Below are positions 32,747 through 41,809 of a stretch of 64,000 nucleotides of DNA, in pieces; position 1 is the first letter of the stretch; each line of letters starts with the position of its first letter. The stretch is from JABFXX01 sp964419605 (GTDB taxonomy: Bacteria > Myxococcota_A > Polyangia > Haliangiales > Haliangiaceae). The notes beneath the pieces are model-generated. The model had not been told where the DNA came from. It did not search any database and was given only the letters and a program-made list of their open reading frames with translations. Made by a program: the position numbers and the translations under genes. The DNA is taken from positions 12,104 through 76,103 of the forward strand of contig CAYQQM010000012.1 in the NCBI GenBank assembly GCA_964419605.1, in the 5' to 3' direction.

Positions 32747-34378
32747 GTGACCTGGTTCGGCAACTACGAGGTGTTGTACGAGATTAGGTCCGGCGGCATG
32801 GGCAAGGTACTGCTCGCCCGGCGCAGCGGGCCAGGTGGATTCGAAAAGCTGGTTGCGATCAAAACGATCCGGACCGACCTGGCCGCTGCCGCGCCGCAGA
32901 TGCGGGCGATGTTTCTCGATGAAGCGGCGATCTTGGCTCGCCTCAGTCACCCCGCGATTGCGACGGTTCATGACTTCGGTGAGATCGACGGCGCCCCGGA
33001 GGAAGTCCCCTTGGGGGGTGCGCTCTATCTGGTCATGGAGTACGTCGCGGGGGTTCCACTGCACCATCTCGCGGGCATCGGGATTCCGCCACTCATCGCG
33101 GCGCAGATTATCGCTGGAGCGTGTCGCGGGATTCATGCAGCACACGAGCTGCGCGATCTGAACGGGCAATTGCTCGGCGTCGTTCATCGCGACATTTCTC
33201 CCGACAATGTGCTGATCGATTTCGACGGGCACGTCAAGGTGATCGATTTTGGTATCGCCCTCGTAAAAGGTCGACGTGCGGCGATAACCGAGATGGGCGT
33301 GCTCAAAGGAAAACCGCCGTACATGTCGCCGGAACAGCTAAGAAATGAGGCTATCGATCGGCGGAGCGACATCTACTCATTTGGCGTTGTGGCGTGGGAG
33401 TTGCTTACGGGTCGGCCCCTGTTCGGGGGCGACTCGATCTACGCCATCGCCCGTGCCATTGAAGATCAGCCGATTGTCGCGCCGTCGACCATCGCCGGTT
33501 CATTGCCGTTCGGACTCGATGGAGTCGTGTTGCGCGCGCTCGCCCGCGATCCGGCCTTGCGTTATTCATCCGCTATCGAAGTGGCGGAACAACTCGAGCA
33601 CATCGTTGCGGTTCACGGCGGCGAGTCGCTCGAATCGTACTGTGCCCGCGCTTTGGTCGAGGAGCGCGAGTCGCATCGCCAGTGGTTGGCGAACATTCTC
33701 GGAGCTGGTCAGCCCGCACCGCGTGGCCGCGCCACGGGTGCGACTACGGCAGTCGCTGAGACTATTGAAGTCAATCCTGGTGTGGACTCCGCGGTCAGCC
33801 TCGAACCGGTGCCGCATCGGTCAAGCGTGCGGCGACTCGGGAGTATCGCTGCCTCAGTGGTCGCTGCTGCTGCAGTGCTAGCCGTGCTGGGGTGGCAGCT
33901 GATCGCGAGGCCGGGGCCAACACGTAGGGCCGCCGAAACTCCATTCGCATTGATCAGCCGGGATAGCGAGCACATGGAGGCGCCTCGGCGCGGTGAGCTA
34001 CCGCCGGTTTCTGTCGATGCCCAGTCCGTGCCGGTTGCGCCCGAGGTGAAAACGCGGCCGGTATTGCGCGGTGGCAGCGGCCGATCCAGCGTCGATGCTC
34101 GCAGCATTTCGCGCCGTCGCAATGTCACCATCGCTCCCGATGAGGTGGCGCCTTCGCCCGCGCCTGTAGTAGGAACCGGCTATTTGAAAGTGACTTCCAA
34201 TCCGTTTGCGTACGTTTCGATCAATGGAGGGTCGGCGATGAGTACGCCGATCCTCAAAGCTGCACTCCCGGCCGGCACTCATAGGGTGGTGTTGACCGAT
34301 CCCAGTAGTGGCGATCCCATTCTCGAGCGCACCGTAATGATTACTGCCGATCAGTTGACGACCGTTTCGTTTCCGTGA
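32747..34378 (+). CDS. Membrane Ser/Thr protein kinase with PEGA domain
   Basis: A 543-residue Hanks-type kinase. Kinase motifs are SGGMGKVLLARRSG (P-loop), VAIKTI (Lys), HRDISPDNVL near 146, and DFGIALVKG. HRDIS in place of HRDIK, with Ser instead of Lys, is frequent in myxobacterial kinases. A single membrane helix at about 365-387 (ASVVAAAAVLAVLGWQL) separates it from an outer portion ending in a PEGA domain (GYLKVTSNPFAYVSINGG to the end, about 478-543), commonly linked to surface or cell-wall binding. It sits directly after the FHA activator and is the best candidate for its upstream kinase. Confidence 0.94.
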   Translation: MTWFGNYEVLYEIRSGGMGKVLLARRSGPGGFEKLVAIKTIRTDLAAAAPQMRAMFLDEAAILARLSHPAIATVHDFGEIDGAPEEVPLGGALYLVMEYVAGVPLHHLAGIGIPPLIAAQIIAGACRGIHAAHELRDLNGQLLGVVHRDISPDNVLIDFDGHVKVIDFGIALVKGRRAAITEMGVLKGKPPYMSPEQLRNEAIDRRSDIYSFGVVAWELLTGRPLFGGDSIYAIARAIEDQPIVAPSTIAGSLPFGLDGVVLRALARDPALRYSSAIEVAEQLEHIVAVHGGESLESYCARALVEERESHRQWLANILGAGQPAPRGRATGATTAVAETIEVNPGVDSAVSLEPVPHRSSVRRLGSIAASVVAAAAVLAVLGWQLIARPGPTRRAAETPFALISRDSEHMEAPRRGELPPVSVDAQSVPVAPEVKTRPVLRGGSGRSSVDARSISRRRNVTIAPDEVAPSPAPVVGTGYLKVTSNPFAYVSINGGSAMSTPILKAALPAGTHRVVLTDPSSGDPILERTVMITADQLTTVSFP

Positions 34379-34417
34379 ACCGGTGTTACTCGATGTAGCT
34401 CCACACCCTGACGGCGA

Positions 34418-35164
34418 TCATCGCAAAGTCGCCATCATGGCCATCCACGCACCCGCTTTGTCCAATGTGAACGACGCGCTATACGTTCCCTGAACCGAGA
34501 CCGATTTGGTCTCTTCGATGTTGGCGAACTCCGCAGAGCGGACCGTAAATCCTGTTCCTGCCCCCACGGTGGCGCCGTCGCCTTCAGCGTGGCCAAAGAT
34601 CATCTGCGGAACCGATGTGAGGGTTCGAGTTCCGCTTGAGATGGCACCAGCGGCCGTCGCGGCACCGGATGCAGAGGCCGTCTGATCGATGGAGGTTGCG
34701 ACAAACTCATCGGCGTAGGCGAGAAAAACACTACCGGGAGGAGCGCTGAGGCTGATTGTGATGGCTTCCGCGCTCGCACTCCGCTTGCCCCACCAGAGCT
34801 CCGTTTGAAAACTAGTTCCCCATGCGAGGGGGCCGATCAGTCGCTGAAATGCTTGAGCCTGCTTGTTCTTCACGGAGGCTACATGGACCGTCTGCGGAGT
34901 GTTGGTAATCGACACCAGCAACAGTTGACCGGAGCCTGTTCCGGGGATGGAGATGGTGCAGGTCTGTGCCGTTCCGCACGGCTTCGAAACTGTTTGAACG
35001 AACGTCGGAGTTGGCGGTGGCGGTGGGTTTGGTGGGGCAGCGTCGACGCTGGCGTCGAGAGGTCGCGCACTATCGGCTTGCGGGGCCGCATCGCGGCGTT
35101 CATCCGAATACGTCACTGCCGTGCAGCCCAGCGCGCACCAAACAGACAACAACATCAAGCGCAC
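34418..35164 (-). CDS. Lipoprotein of unknown function
   Basis: A 248-residue protein with lipoprotein signal MRLMLLSVWCALGCTAV (lipobox CALGC). A Pro/Ala/Asp-rich spacer including PPNPPPPPTPTF leads into a beta-rich domain with a CGTAQTC pair and repeated Ser/Thr-rich strands (LLLVSITNTPQTVHVASVKN). The fold looks like a jelly-roll or Ig-like domain as in lectin-type surface proteins, but no family is recognised. It converges on the PEGA kinase with 39 bases between stops. Confidence 0.75.
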   Translation of the reverse strand: MRLMLLSVWCALGCTAVTYSDERRDAAPQADSARPLDASVDAAPPNPPPPPTPTFVQTVSKPCGTAQTCTISIPGTGSGQLLLVSITNTPQTVHVASVKNKQAQAFQRLIGPLAWGTSFQTELWWGKRSASAEAITISLSAPPGSVFLAYADEFVATSIDQTASASGAATAAGAISSGTRTLTSVPQMIFGHAEGDGATVGAGTGFTVRSAEFANIEETKSVSVQGTYSASFTLDKAGAWMAMMATLR

Positions 35165-35481
35165 CGATCAATGATACACGCATAGGCTGGCCGCGGAGCG
35201 GTTTTCTGCGTTTGGAGACTGTCCTGTAATTCGCGCTATTTGGATTCTTCACGTTGCCGGCGCAGGCGTCGTAGAGTTCGATCTCGTCCGATAATCGTGT
35301 GTCAGCGGTCGATAGTGCGGCATAGCTCCATCCGGCGAATCCCCTCGGTTACGCCGGCAGTGTGATTTTTATCATATCCATGAACAAGATCGCTGTATTC
35401 GCGTGGCGCATGACGTGGTACACGATTTCGGCTCGCGCACACGTCGCGGTCACGAGCGCTACCATTCGGAGAATCAAGTTG
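35165..35481. other. Divergent intergenic region
   Basis: 317 bases between two divergent lipoprotein genes. It should hold both promoters. It is AT-richer than average toward the right (around 35360-35390, GATTTTTATCATATCC). I see no gene, no clear -35/-10 pair and no strong inverted repeat. A reading frame starting at 35362 continues into the beta-helix gene but has no signal peptide and is discounted. Confidence 0.5.
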
Positions 35482-36699
35482 ATGTCTACCTATCGCCTCT
35501 ATTGCATCGCACTCGTTGTCACAATGGTTACACTTGGCTGCTCGAAGGCGGAAATGCCGGAGGAGCCTGAGTGCGATTCCAATGCTGCTTGCAGCGCTCC
35601 CACCGGAGTCTGCAATTTGTCCGCCGGCACGTGCGTGGAATGCACTACGTCCGAGTCCGCTGCGTGCGTTGACAAGAAGCCTGTCTGCGGCCCCGACTAC
35701 ACCTGCCAACCGTGTTCATTGCACAGCCAGTGCTCGACCAACGTTTGCCTTCCTGATGGTTCCTGCACCACCGAGACGACCAACACGATTGCCTACGTCA
35801 AGGAGGGGGGCACAGGGACGGTATGCTCCAAATCCGTGCCTTGCGGCCTGCTCTCCGCCGCGTTAAGCACGCGGCTTCCGTACGTCAAGATTAGCGGCAA
35901 CATCGTCGAGAACGTGACCGTCAATAACGGCCAAATCGTTACACTGCTTGCAGACGTTGGCGCCAAACTAACTCCCAAAACCAACGACACCCTGATTACG
36001 CTGGTTGGCGGCTCCAAGCTTACGATCTACGACCTTGAGCTCTCCGGAGCCGCGGGCGGCAAAGACTCCCACGCGATATCTATGCCGGCTGGCAACAACT
36101 CTACGCTCTCGCTTTACCGAGCAAAAATTCTCAAGAATTCAGGGGCCGGCATTAGGGCCGATGGCGGGACTCTCAACATCTTCCAGTCCGTCATCGCCGA
36201 GAACAAGGAGGGAGGCATCTACATGCTTGGATCGACCAGTTTTGATATTCGAAACAATTTCATCGCCAAGAACGGCGATTCGATCTCCTCTTTCGCCGGC
36301 GGCGTTCGAGCCGTGTCCGGGGGCACCACGAACAAGATCGAGTTCAACACCATTGTCAAAAACAAAACGTCGATCGGAATGAGAGCGAGCGCGGGCCTCG
36401 ATTGTTCGGAGAACATTCCCGCTCCGTACAATCTCGTATTCGATAACGTACTGAGCGGTAGCGATGTATCGTTAAACAACCAAATCGTAGGCTGTGACGG
36501 CAGCAAATCTCTTCGTGGCGAGCCTCCCGCAGGCGCCGGCTTTAGGGATGCCAATGCCGGCGACTACCACCTAACCGGCAACACCGCCGCCGATATCCGC
36601 GATAAAGTGGACTGCAACGGAAACACGTTCGACTTCGACGGAGAATTTCGTCCCCAGGCAGACCTCTGCGACTTTGGCGCAGATGAGTACAAGCCGTAG
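35482..36699 (+). CDS. Right-handed beta-helix lipoprotein
   Basis: A 405-residue surface protein. MSTYRLYCIALVVTMVTLGC is a lipoprotein signal (lipobox VTLGC) and GGAGA lies about nine bases before the ATG. A Cys-rich region (about 30-100; ECDSNAACSAPTGVCNLSAGTC and more) of a type common in myxobacterial lipoproteins comes first. The rest is a parallel beta-helix with coil-like repeats (SDIRNNF-type strands, FDIRNNFIAKNG, IEFNTIVKN), and the protein ends in DFDGEFRPQADLCDFGADEY. Such proteins often bind or cleave polysaccharide, but no catalytic residues can be assigned. Base composition is visibly AT-richer than neighbouring genes, a hint of transfer. Confidence 0.82.
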   Translation: MSTYRLYCIALVVTMVTLGCSKAEMPEEPECDSNAACSAPTGVCNLSAGTCVECTTSESAACVDKKPVCGPDYTCQPCSLHSQCSTNVCLPDGSCTTETTNTIAYVKEGGTGTVCSKSVPCGLLSAALSTRLPYVKISGNIVENVTVNNGQIVTLLADVGAKLTPKTNDTLITLVGGSKLTIYDLELSGAAGGKDSHAISMPAGNNSTLSLYRAKILKNSGAGIRADGGTLNIFQSVIAENKEGGIYMLGSTSFDIRNNFIAKNGDSISSFAGGVRAVSGGTTNKIEFNTIVKNKTSIGMRASAGLDCSENIPAPYNLVFDNVLSGSDVSLNNQIVGCDGSKSLRGEPPAGAGFRDANAGDYHLTGNTAADIRDKVDCNGNTFDFDGEFRPQADLCDFGADEYKP

Positions 36700-36874
36700 C
36701 GGATTGTTGCTGCTGCGGCCGCTGAGCGACTTCGCGTAGCGCCAGTTCCGTGGGCTCGCTACGTCTCTGCCCGCGCCGGCGCCCAGCGCAACCACTGCCG
36801 CAAATCCTGCGCGGGCGCAGCCCAGCGCTGCAGTTGTTTCGCGAACAGGACGAAGTGTCGTGGATTTTCGGCAA

Positions 36875-37105
36875 ATGGCTGTTGGCATGGAAGGCGCATT
36901 CCCAGCCATCATGGCTGCAGTCTTAGCATTGGTCATGCTTCCCACCATTGCGTCGATCGGGTTCTTTCTCGGAGTCATTCGCATAGATGGCTCGCTGGCT
37001 TCCGCGACCGCTGGCGCACTGTTCGTGGCCCTGGCGGTAGGCGTGCTTGTTGGCGCACTGCGGGTTGCGGGCGGTGACGGCGGTTCCCATCATGCACACG
37101 GGTGA
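36875..37105 (+). CDS. Possible small membrane protein
   Basis: A 76-residue frame (or 81 with GTG 36860) with two hydrophobic stretches, AIMAAVLALVMLPTIASIGFFL and ATAGALFVALAVGVLVGAL, and a polar His/Gly tail (GGDGGSHHAHG). AGGA sits about 17 bases before the GTG. The hydrophobic pattern is well formed for a two-helix membrane protein, and the opposite-strand frames look non-coding. No family is recognised. It fills part of the gap between the beta-helix gene and the next minus-strand lipoprotein. Confidence 0.4.
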   Translation: MAVGMEGAFPAIMAAVLALVMLPTIASIGFFLGVIRIDGSLASATAGALFVALAVGVLVGALRVAGGDGGSHHAHG

Positions 37106-37148
37106 AAGAGGGGCAGGCAGGTCGGTCTTAGGCACTGCCTTCTTCCGA

Positions 37149-37823
37149 TCATTTTCGCGGTGGTTGGGGGGATTTTGAGGAGCTGCTGCGGTGTTCCAAA
37201 TCGTGTGCGGCGCGGCGGCGCAGTTCGGGAACGAGTGCTGGATCTGAGACCGCAATCGTGACTTCAATTGCTCGGTCATCGCCGCGCGCGGAAACGCGGA
37301 TTCCCGGTAGGTCGAGCGGGCAGTCTGCCATGTCGGTGCGCTGTTGCATCATCATCCATGCGCGATGGCATCGCATCGCTTTCAGGAGGCGATCTGGCGG
37401 TCCCGCCTCTGGGCGTAAGATCACTAGCGTTCCTTCGGGGACGGCATTGCCTCCCACGCCGTAGCGTTGGAGCGGCGAGACCGGTATTTCGCCTTCGGGA
37501 ACATCGGCGCACGCCTCTTGGTACTCGGCTTCGAGTTGCGCCGCTGCCGAGCGGTGAACCGCGGCAAGACGGCGATGTTCGGCCGCGGTGTCCCACGTGC
37601 CGTACCACGGACTGGGAAGCGGATACGCGCCGTCAGCGCCCGGACGGGTTTCTGGCCATTGTGTCAACTCGGACGCCCGCTGGTCCGATCGAGCGGCCAT
37701 ACGAAGGTGCTGGTCGGCCCGGTACCCGCGTGGTCCCGAGGGCGACTCTGAAACTGGGCCCGCGCATGCGGTGATAGAAAAAAGCAATAGAGTTGAGCGT
37801 TGCACGCATGGATCGGTAAGCAA
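37149..37823 (-). CDS. Lipoprotein of unknown function
   Basis: A 224-residue predicted lipoprotein. MLTDPCVQRSTLLLFSITAC provides a signal with lipobox SITAC. The N-terminal half is helical and polar (AEHRRLAAVHRSAAAQLEAEYQ), followed by YGVGGNAVPEGTLVILRPEAG, a paired Cys/His pattern (KAMRCHRAWMMM, ADCPLDL) and a beta-strand-rich end (GDDRAIEVTIAVSDP). The tail is Ser/Pro/Arg-rich. This composition resembles myxobacterial lipoproteins of unknown role. No neighbour suggests a function. Confidence 0.65.
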   Translation of the reverse strand: MLTDPCVQRSTLLLFSITACAGPVSESPSGPRGYRADQHLRMAARSDQRASELTQWPETRPGADGAYPLPSPWYGTWDTAAEHRRLAAVHRSAAAQLEAEYQEACADVPEGEIPVSPLQRYGVGGNAVPEGTLVILRPEAGPPDRLLKAMRCHRAWMMMQQRTDMADCPLDLPGIRVSARGDDRAIEVTIAVSDPALVPELRRRAAHDLEHRSSSSKSPQPPRK

Positions 37824-37973
37824 TTGCCGCGCCGGGCGATAAGGGTTTGTAATAGCTTACTGTCGAAGATCAATGGCTGCGAAAACAGGACGGCGTTTAG
37901 AGACGCCAGCGCTACCTACAGCCTTCAGTAGATGGGTACTAGCGTCAGCGAGCCGGCTGATCCGCGCAGCCCG

Positions 37974-38255
37974 TTACTCGACCGGGGAGCGCCCAGGAAA
38001 CAGCGGTTCGCCGTGAATCTCGAGCCGGTAGACGCTGTTTTCGGTTTCAACGTAAATCATTTTCCCACCAGGCTCTCCGAGCACCCGCTTTACAGGGGTT
38101 GTGATCATCCGATGGCCGTGGGGATCTCGAAAGATCACCATGCCTCGACCAATGTGGGGGTACGAGATCAGGTACCCGGTGTACAGGCGGCCGCCAGCAC
38201 CACTTGGACGTTCGAATCCGAGCTCACGAATCTTTCGTGCCGTCACGCTGACCAT
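37974..38255 (-). CDS. Small conserved-looking hypothetical protein
   Basis: A 93-residue protein predicted to be mostly beta strands: GRLYTGYLISYPHIGRGMVIFRD, then HRMITTPVKRVLG and GKMIYVETENSVYRLEI. The pattern fits a small SH3-like or OB-like fold; I do not recognise the family. Codon use fits the genome. It is divergent from the sigma-54 activator over 193 bases. The exact start among the first few codons is uncertain. Confidence 0.6.
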   Translation of the reverse strand: MVSVTARKIRELGFERPSGAGGRLYTGYLISYPHIGRGMVIFRDPHGHRMITTPVKRVLGEPGGKMIYVETENSVYRLEIHGEPLFPGRSPVE

Positions 38256-38448
38256 GAAAGTGCTACCCTAATTCTAGTGTAAAAGAACCAACCGCAATCG
38301 TCATCTCCTTGTTGAGCCATCGTTCGTGATCCGATTTGGTCCGCTGTATGAGTAGGTACGCGTAGTTAGCGGGGTGTAGGACGGGGCGGTGTGATGTCGG
38401 CCTCAATGATGGCCCCACCCGGAAGGAGCCGCTATACTCCGCGCCGAA

Positions 38449-39894
38449 GTGTCCGTGACCTTTGATTCTATCGCCGAGGTGGCGATGGCGCGAGATTTGT
38501 TGCGCCGCTGGTGGGGCCTCGAGCTCGGCTTTGCGGCGGCGGATGGGAGCGGCTATGAGCGAACCTCCCACGCAACCTGTGCCACGCTGCAAAAGGTTCC
38601 AGGCGGAGGCTGCGCTGGGGCCATGCAACATGCGGCGGTCCGTGCCGCGGCTGCAACCGGGGCCATCGTCCATCGCTGCTTCGCTCAACTCACCATTGTA
38701 GCAGCTGCGGTGCGCGGTGCATCGCGCGCGCCGATTGGCATCGTGTACGCCAGTGGCGGCCGGCATGCGGTCGACGCCGCTGCCGTGGAGGTTGCGATCG
38801 GCGATGCAACGGCAGCTACGCTCGAAGCCCCATCACTGGCGGCAGCGGCTCCGGTGCTCGATGAGACGGCGATGGCTCGAATCAAAGATTTGGTTGCGGC
38901 GGCTGCTGCTGCCGTGGAGAGAGCCCAGCCCGCAACCATTTCTCCAACTACGTTTTCGCACCCGTTCACGGAGATTGTTGGAGATGCCCCCGCAGTTCGC
39001 GATGTCGTTAAATTGTTGAGTAAGGTCGTAAAAAGCGATGCAACGGTTCTGGTGCACGGGGAGAGCGGCACGGGCAAGGAGCTGATTGCGCGGGCTCTCC
39101 ATTTCCACGGACCGCGCGCGAAGCAACCGTTTGTAGTGCAGAACTGCTCGGCGTTTAACGACAATCTACTTGAGAGTGCGCTATTTGGGCATGTTCGCGG
39201 AGCGTTCACCGGGGCAGTGAGGGATCAGCAGGGCCTATTTCAAGCGGCAGATGGCGGCACGTTTTTCCTCGACGAAATTGGGGATATGAGCGCCGCGCTT
39301 CAGGTCAAGCTGCTGCGGGTCTTGCAGGAGAGTACGTTCATTCCCGTCGGTGGAACGAAACCCGTGCGGGTCGATGTGCGGATTATCGCCGCGTCCCACA
39401 AAGACTTGGCCAAGATGGTCCAGCAAAAACAATTTCGCGAAGATCTATTTTATCGAGTGAATGTATTGAAGATCACTGTGCCCCCGCTGCGCAGCCGCGC
39501 TGCAGACATCCCGAGACTGGTCGGGCATTTCCTCGCCAAGCATGCGCGGGGTGCAGCGCCGCCGCGAATATCCGAACGAGCGTTAGCACTGCTAATGGCC
39601 TATTCATGGCCGGGGAATATTCGCGAGCTCGAAAATGAGATCGAGCGCATGCTGGTCCTGGCTGGGGGAGCAAGCGAGCTATCGGGCGATATGATTTCGC
39701 CGCGGGTCGCTCAAGCATCCGCGGCTGGCACACCGAGGCCCCTGCGCGACATCATCGATACGGCGGAGACAGATGCGATCGTTGCAGCACTTGGGCGGCA
39801 AGGAGGAGATTTTCCGGCAGCAGCGGCTGAACTCGGAGTTTCGCCCGGGTACCTCGCAGCGCGTTCGGTTTCGTTGGGGCTGTCGAAGGCATGA
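38449..39894 (+). CDS. Sigma-54-dependent transcriptional activator with N-terminal GAF-like domain
   Basis: A 481-residue activator. The first 160 residues look like a GAF-type sensor (ATGAIVHRCFAQLTIVAAAVRG, PIGIVYASGG). The AAA+ domain has GESGTGKE near 204, GAFTGA near 250, the Walker B motif GTFFLDEIGDM, and DLFYRVNVLKITVPPLR. The C-terminal Fis-like HTH (DFPAAAAELGVSPGYLA) is at about 430-481. There is no receiver or FHA domain, so an intracellular ligand is likely. The GTG start lies 12 bases after a TATACT hexamer, so the transcript could have a very short leader. yacG overlaps its stop (ATGA). Confidence 0.9.
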   Translation: MSVTFDSIAEVAMARDLLRRWWGLELGFAAADGSGYERTSHATCATLQKVPGGGCAGAMQHAAVRAAAATGAIVHRCFAQLTIVAAAVRGASRAPIGIVYASGGRHAVDAAAVEVAIGDATAATLEAPSLAAAAPVLDETAMARIKDLVAAAAAAVERAQPATISPTTFSHPFTEIVGDAPAVRDVVKLLSKVVKSDATVLVHGESGTGKELIARALHFHGPRAKQPFVVQNCSAFNDNLLESALFGHVRGAFTGAVRDQQGLFQAADGGTFFLDEIGDMSAALQVKLLRVLQESTFIPVGGTKPVRVDVRIIAASHKDLAKMVQQKQFREDLFYRVNVLKITVPPLRSRAADIPRLVGHFLAKHARGAAPPRISERALALLMAYSWPGNIRELENEIERMLVLAGGASELSGDMISPRVAQASAAGTPRPLRDIIDTAETDAIVAALGRQGGDFPAAAAELGVSPGYLAARSVSLGLSKA

Positions 39895-40091
39895 CCCGCT
39901 CGTGTCCGACCTGCCAGCGTGAGGCGAAAAAGAACGACAACTCAGCATTCCCGTTCTGTTCGTCTCGATGCCGCAGCATCGACCTCGGCAGATGGCTCGA
40001 CGAAGAGTACCGCATTCCAGTCGAAGCGGAGGGCGCGGCAGCTGTCGAACCATCGCTCTCCACCGACGACGATGGTACGCATACGTCGTAA
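39891..40091 (+). CDS. yacG: DNA gyrase inhibitor YacG-type zinc protein
   Basis: A 66-residue zinc protein. SCPTCQREAKKND and FPFCSSRCRSIDLGRWLDEEY contain the four Cys ligands and the SRCRxIDLGRW signature of YacG, which in E. coli binds and inhibits gyrase. The C-terminal acidic tail is normal. The ATG overlaps the sigma-54 activator's stop by four bases, so the two are coupled; yacG is usually found next to coaE, so this position is unusual. Confidence 0.92.
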   Translation: MTRSCPTCQREAKKNDNSAFPFCSSRCRSIDLGRWLDEEYRIPVEAEGAAAVEPSLSTDDDGTHTS

Positions 40092-40100
40092 CCTAAACCG

Positions 40101-41327
40101 CTAGCGGGGGCCGAGTATTAGTATGGGCTTGGTCGAGACTTGCAGTACTCGGTCGGCGACGGATCCCATAACGGCGCGGGTGATCGCGGATCGTTTCTGT
40201 ACAGCGAGGCATATCAAATCGCAGCCGAGACGTGCAGCGGTTTGCGCGATGGCGATCGCAGTGTCGTCGCTGCGCACGACATGGGCAGTGAGGCGGTGGG
40301 ACGGGCTGGTCGGAGTTAGCGCTTTTAGGTGGCGCAGTTTCTGAGCTTCATCAACCTGGGCGCCTCGTTCAACGACGTGGACGATGTGTACTTCGCCCCC
40401 GTGCGGGATGGCGCCGAACGCAACGCTAACAGCGCGATTTGCGGGCGGTGACAGATCCGTTGCGACGAGGACCGAGGTTGGCGTTGGCACAACCAGGGTA
40501 GGGACTTTGGCGTTTGGCGGCACGCACAGCACCGACTGTCGACCTTCGCGGACCACGACCGCGGAAACCGATCCCAATCGGCCGAGCCCGGTCTTCTGGC
40601 TGGTTCCGATAATGATGGCGTCGACGGATTCTTCGGTTGCTAGCTCCAGCACGTGGTCGCCGATTCTGCCGAGGCCGCGCTTAGTGCGCGCAATGACGCG
40701 ATCGGCGGTTCCGAACCGCCGCATGAGGTCGCGTGTGATGAGGGCTTCGACCTCGGGATCGCGCTCGACCAGAGGCTTGGCCGGAAGGCCGTAGACTTCG
40801 GCCGATTCATCGGGGTAGTAGACCGCGCCAAGTACGACGTCGACGGGGCCGCCCGCTCGGAGTGCGTGCGTCCATTGGATGCTTAACTCGCACGGAAGGG
40901 AGTCATCGATGCTAACCAGCAATCGGAGCGGACGGGTTCCGTCGGCGAATGCAAGCCATGGAGCCGGATCTCGGATAACGAGCACGGGGACTCGCGCGGA
41001 CGTAACGATGCGTTCGGCGGCTGAGCCGAATCGGTGGGGGCTGGAGCCAGCGGAGATGACGACGAGATCGCTCGCCTCAGACGCTGCAATCTCGGCGAAT
41101 GCATCTCCCACGTCGCCCACAGCGATCCGGGCGCGTATTGCGACGCCCGGGCCAGCGGTCGCAATCGCCTCCAGGAGCGTAGTTTGGGCAGCGGTCGCGT
41201 CGCGGTCGTTCTCGACCACGGCAGCCAGCACGATATCGCGATCGCCGCGTAGTGCAGCGAGAGCTCGGGCCGCGGAAAGCGCGTCCAGGCTGGCTTCGGA
41301 GAAGTCTGTACCGCATACGATCGTCAT
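40101..41327 (-). CDS. Tandem universal stress protein
   Basis: A 408-residue protein with several UspA-type modules: TIVCGTDFSEASLDALSAARAL at the start, then RPLRLLVSIDDSLPCELSIQW, and TSVLVATDLSPPANRAVSVAF toward the end. ATP-site patterns (VISAGSSPHRFGSAAERI, IIGTSQKTGLGRLGSVS) appear in the first two modules and a variant in the third (RAVMGSVADRVL). Usp proteins bind ATP and act in stress or metabolic sensing. A three-module version is longer than the usual one- or two-domain forms. A PilZ gene lies 13 bases upstream on the same strand. Confidence 0.9.
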   Translation of the reverse strand: MTIVCGTDFSEASLDALSAARALAALRGDRDIVLAAVVENDRDATAAQTTLLEAIATAGPGVAIRARIAVGDVGDAFAEIAASEASDLVVISAGSSPHRFGSAAERIVTSARVPVLVIRDPAPWLAFADGTRPLRLLVSIDDSLPCELSIQWTHALRAGGPVDVVLGAVYYPDESAEVYGLPAKPLVERDPEVEALITRDLMRRFGTADRVIARTKRGLGRIGDHVLELATEESVDAIIIGTSQKTGLGRLGSVSAVVVREGRQSVLCVPPNAKVPTLVVPTPTSVLVATDLSPPANRAVSVAFGAIPHGGEVHIVHVVERGAQVDEAQKLRHLKALTPTSPSHRLTAHVVRSDDTAIAIAQTAARLGCDLICLAVQKRSAITRAVMGSVADRVLQVSTKPILILGPR

Positions 41328-41340
41328 GGGTGAGAAGTCC

Positions 41341-41763
41341 TTATGGCCCCTCGCTCAGGTACGCAAATCGGCGCACCAGGTCGAGCAGTCGAGCCTTTAC
41401 TGCGGTGTCGAGCGCGACAAATCGAATTCCCATTCCTGGATGGAGATTGTCGGCCACCCCTGGCCGATATGGATTCACCCAAATCACGGCGCCCTCGACT
41501 TGAAGTTGAGGGCTCGCGTCATCCGGACGGAATCGTAGATTGAGCAGCGTCCCGGGTGGCTCGGGGCTGGTGGTGCGGACAAAGATGCCAGTTTCGCTGA
41601 TGTCGGTGATGTACGCGAATAGGTAATTGTCCTCGCTGGCGTAGTCGACTTCAAGATCGACAAATACGCGTGGCGCGGCGCGGCGATCGGTCGCGTTGAT
41701 TTGCGCTGTTCCGCGCGTGGGCACCATAGCGTGGTCATACCCCCGAATTGAAAATCCACGCAA
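41341..41763 (-). CDS. PilZ-domain protein
   Basis: A 140-residue PilZ protein of the myxobacterial type. RRAAPRVFVDLEVDY contains the RxxxR-like start (RRAAPR), and YITDISETGIFVRTTSPEP carries the second motif (D/NxSxxG, here DISETG). PilZ proteins often bind cyclic-di-GMP, which depends on those motifs, so binding is plausible here. The start may be the inner ATG 41727. It is upstream of the universal stress protein gene and may be cotranscribed. Confidence 0.88.
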   Translation of the reverse strand: MRGFSIRGYDHAMVPTRGTAQINATDRRAAPRVFVDLEVDYASEDNYLFAYITDISETGIFVRTTSPEPPGTLLNLRFRPDDASPQLQVEGAVIWVNPYRPGVADNLHPGMGIRFVALDTAVKARLLDLVRRFAYLSEGP

Positions 41764-41809
41764 CCAGCAAACGCCAGGGTTGTGGAGCTGGACTTGGACC
41801 GTTGGTGCC

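Noticed and set aside
38263..38766. 167-codon minus-strand frame opposite the start of the GAF sigma-54 activator
   Set aside because: It overlaps the activator's N-terminal domain and has no conserved pattern.
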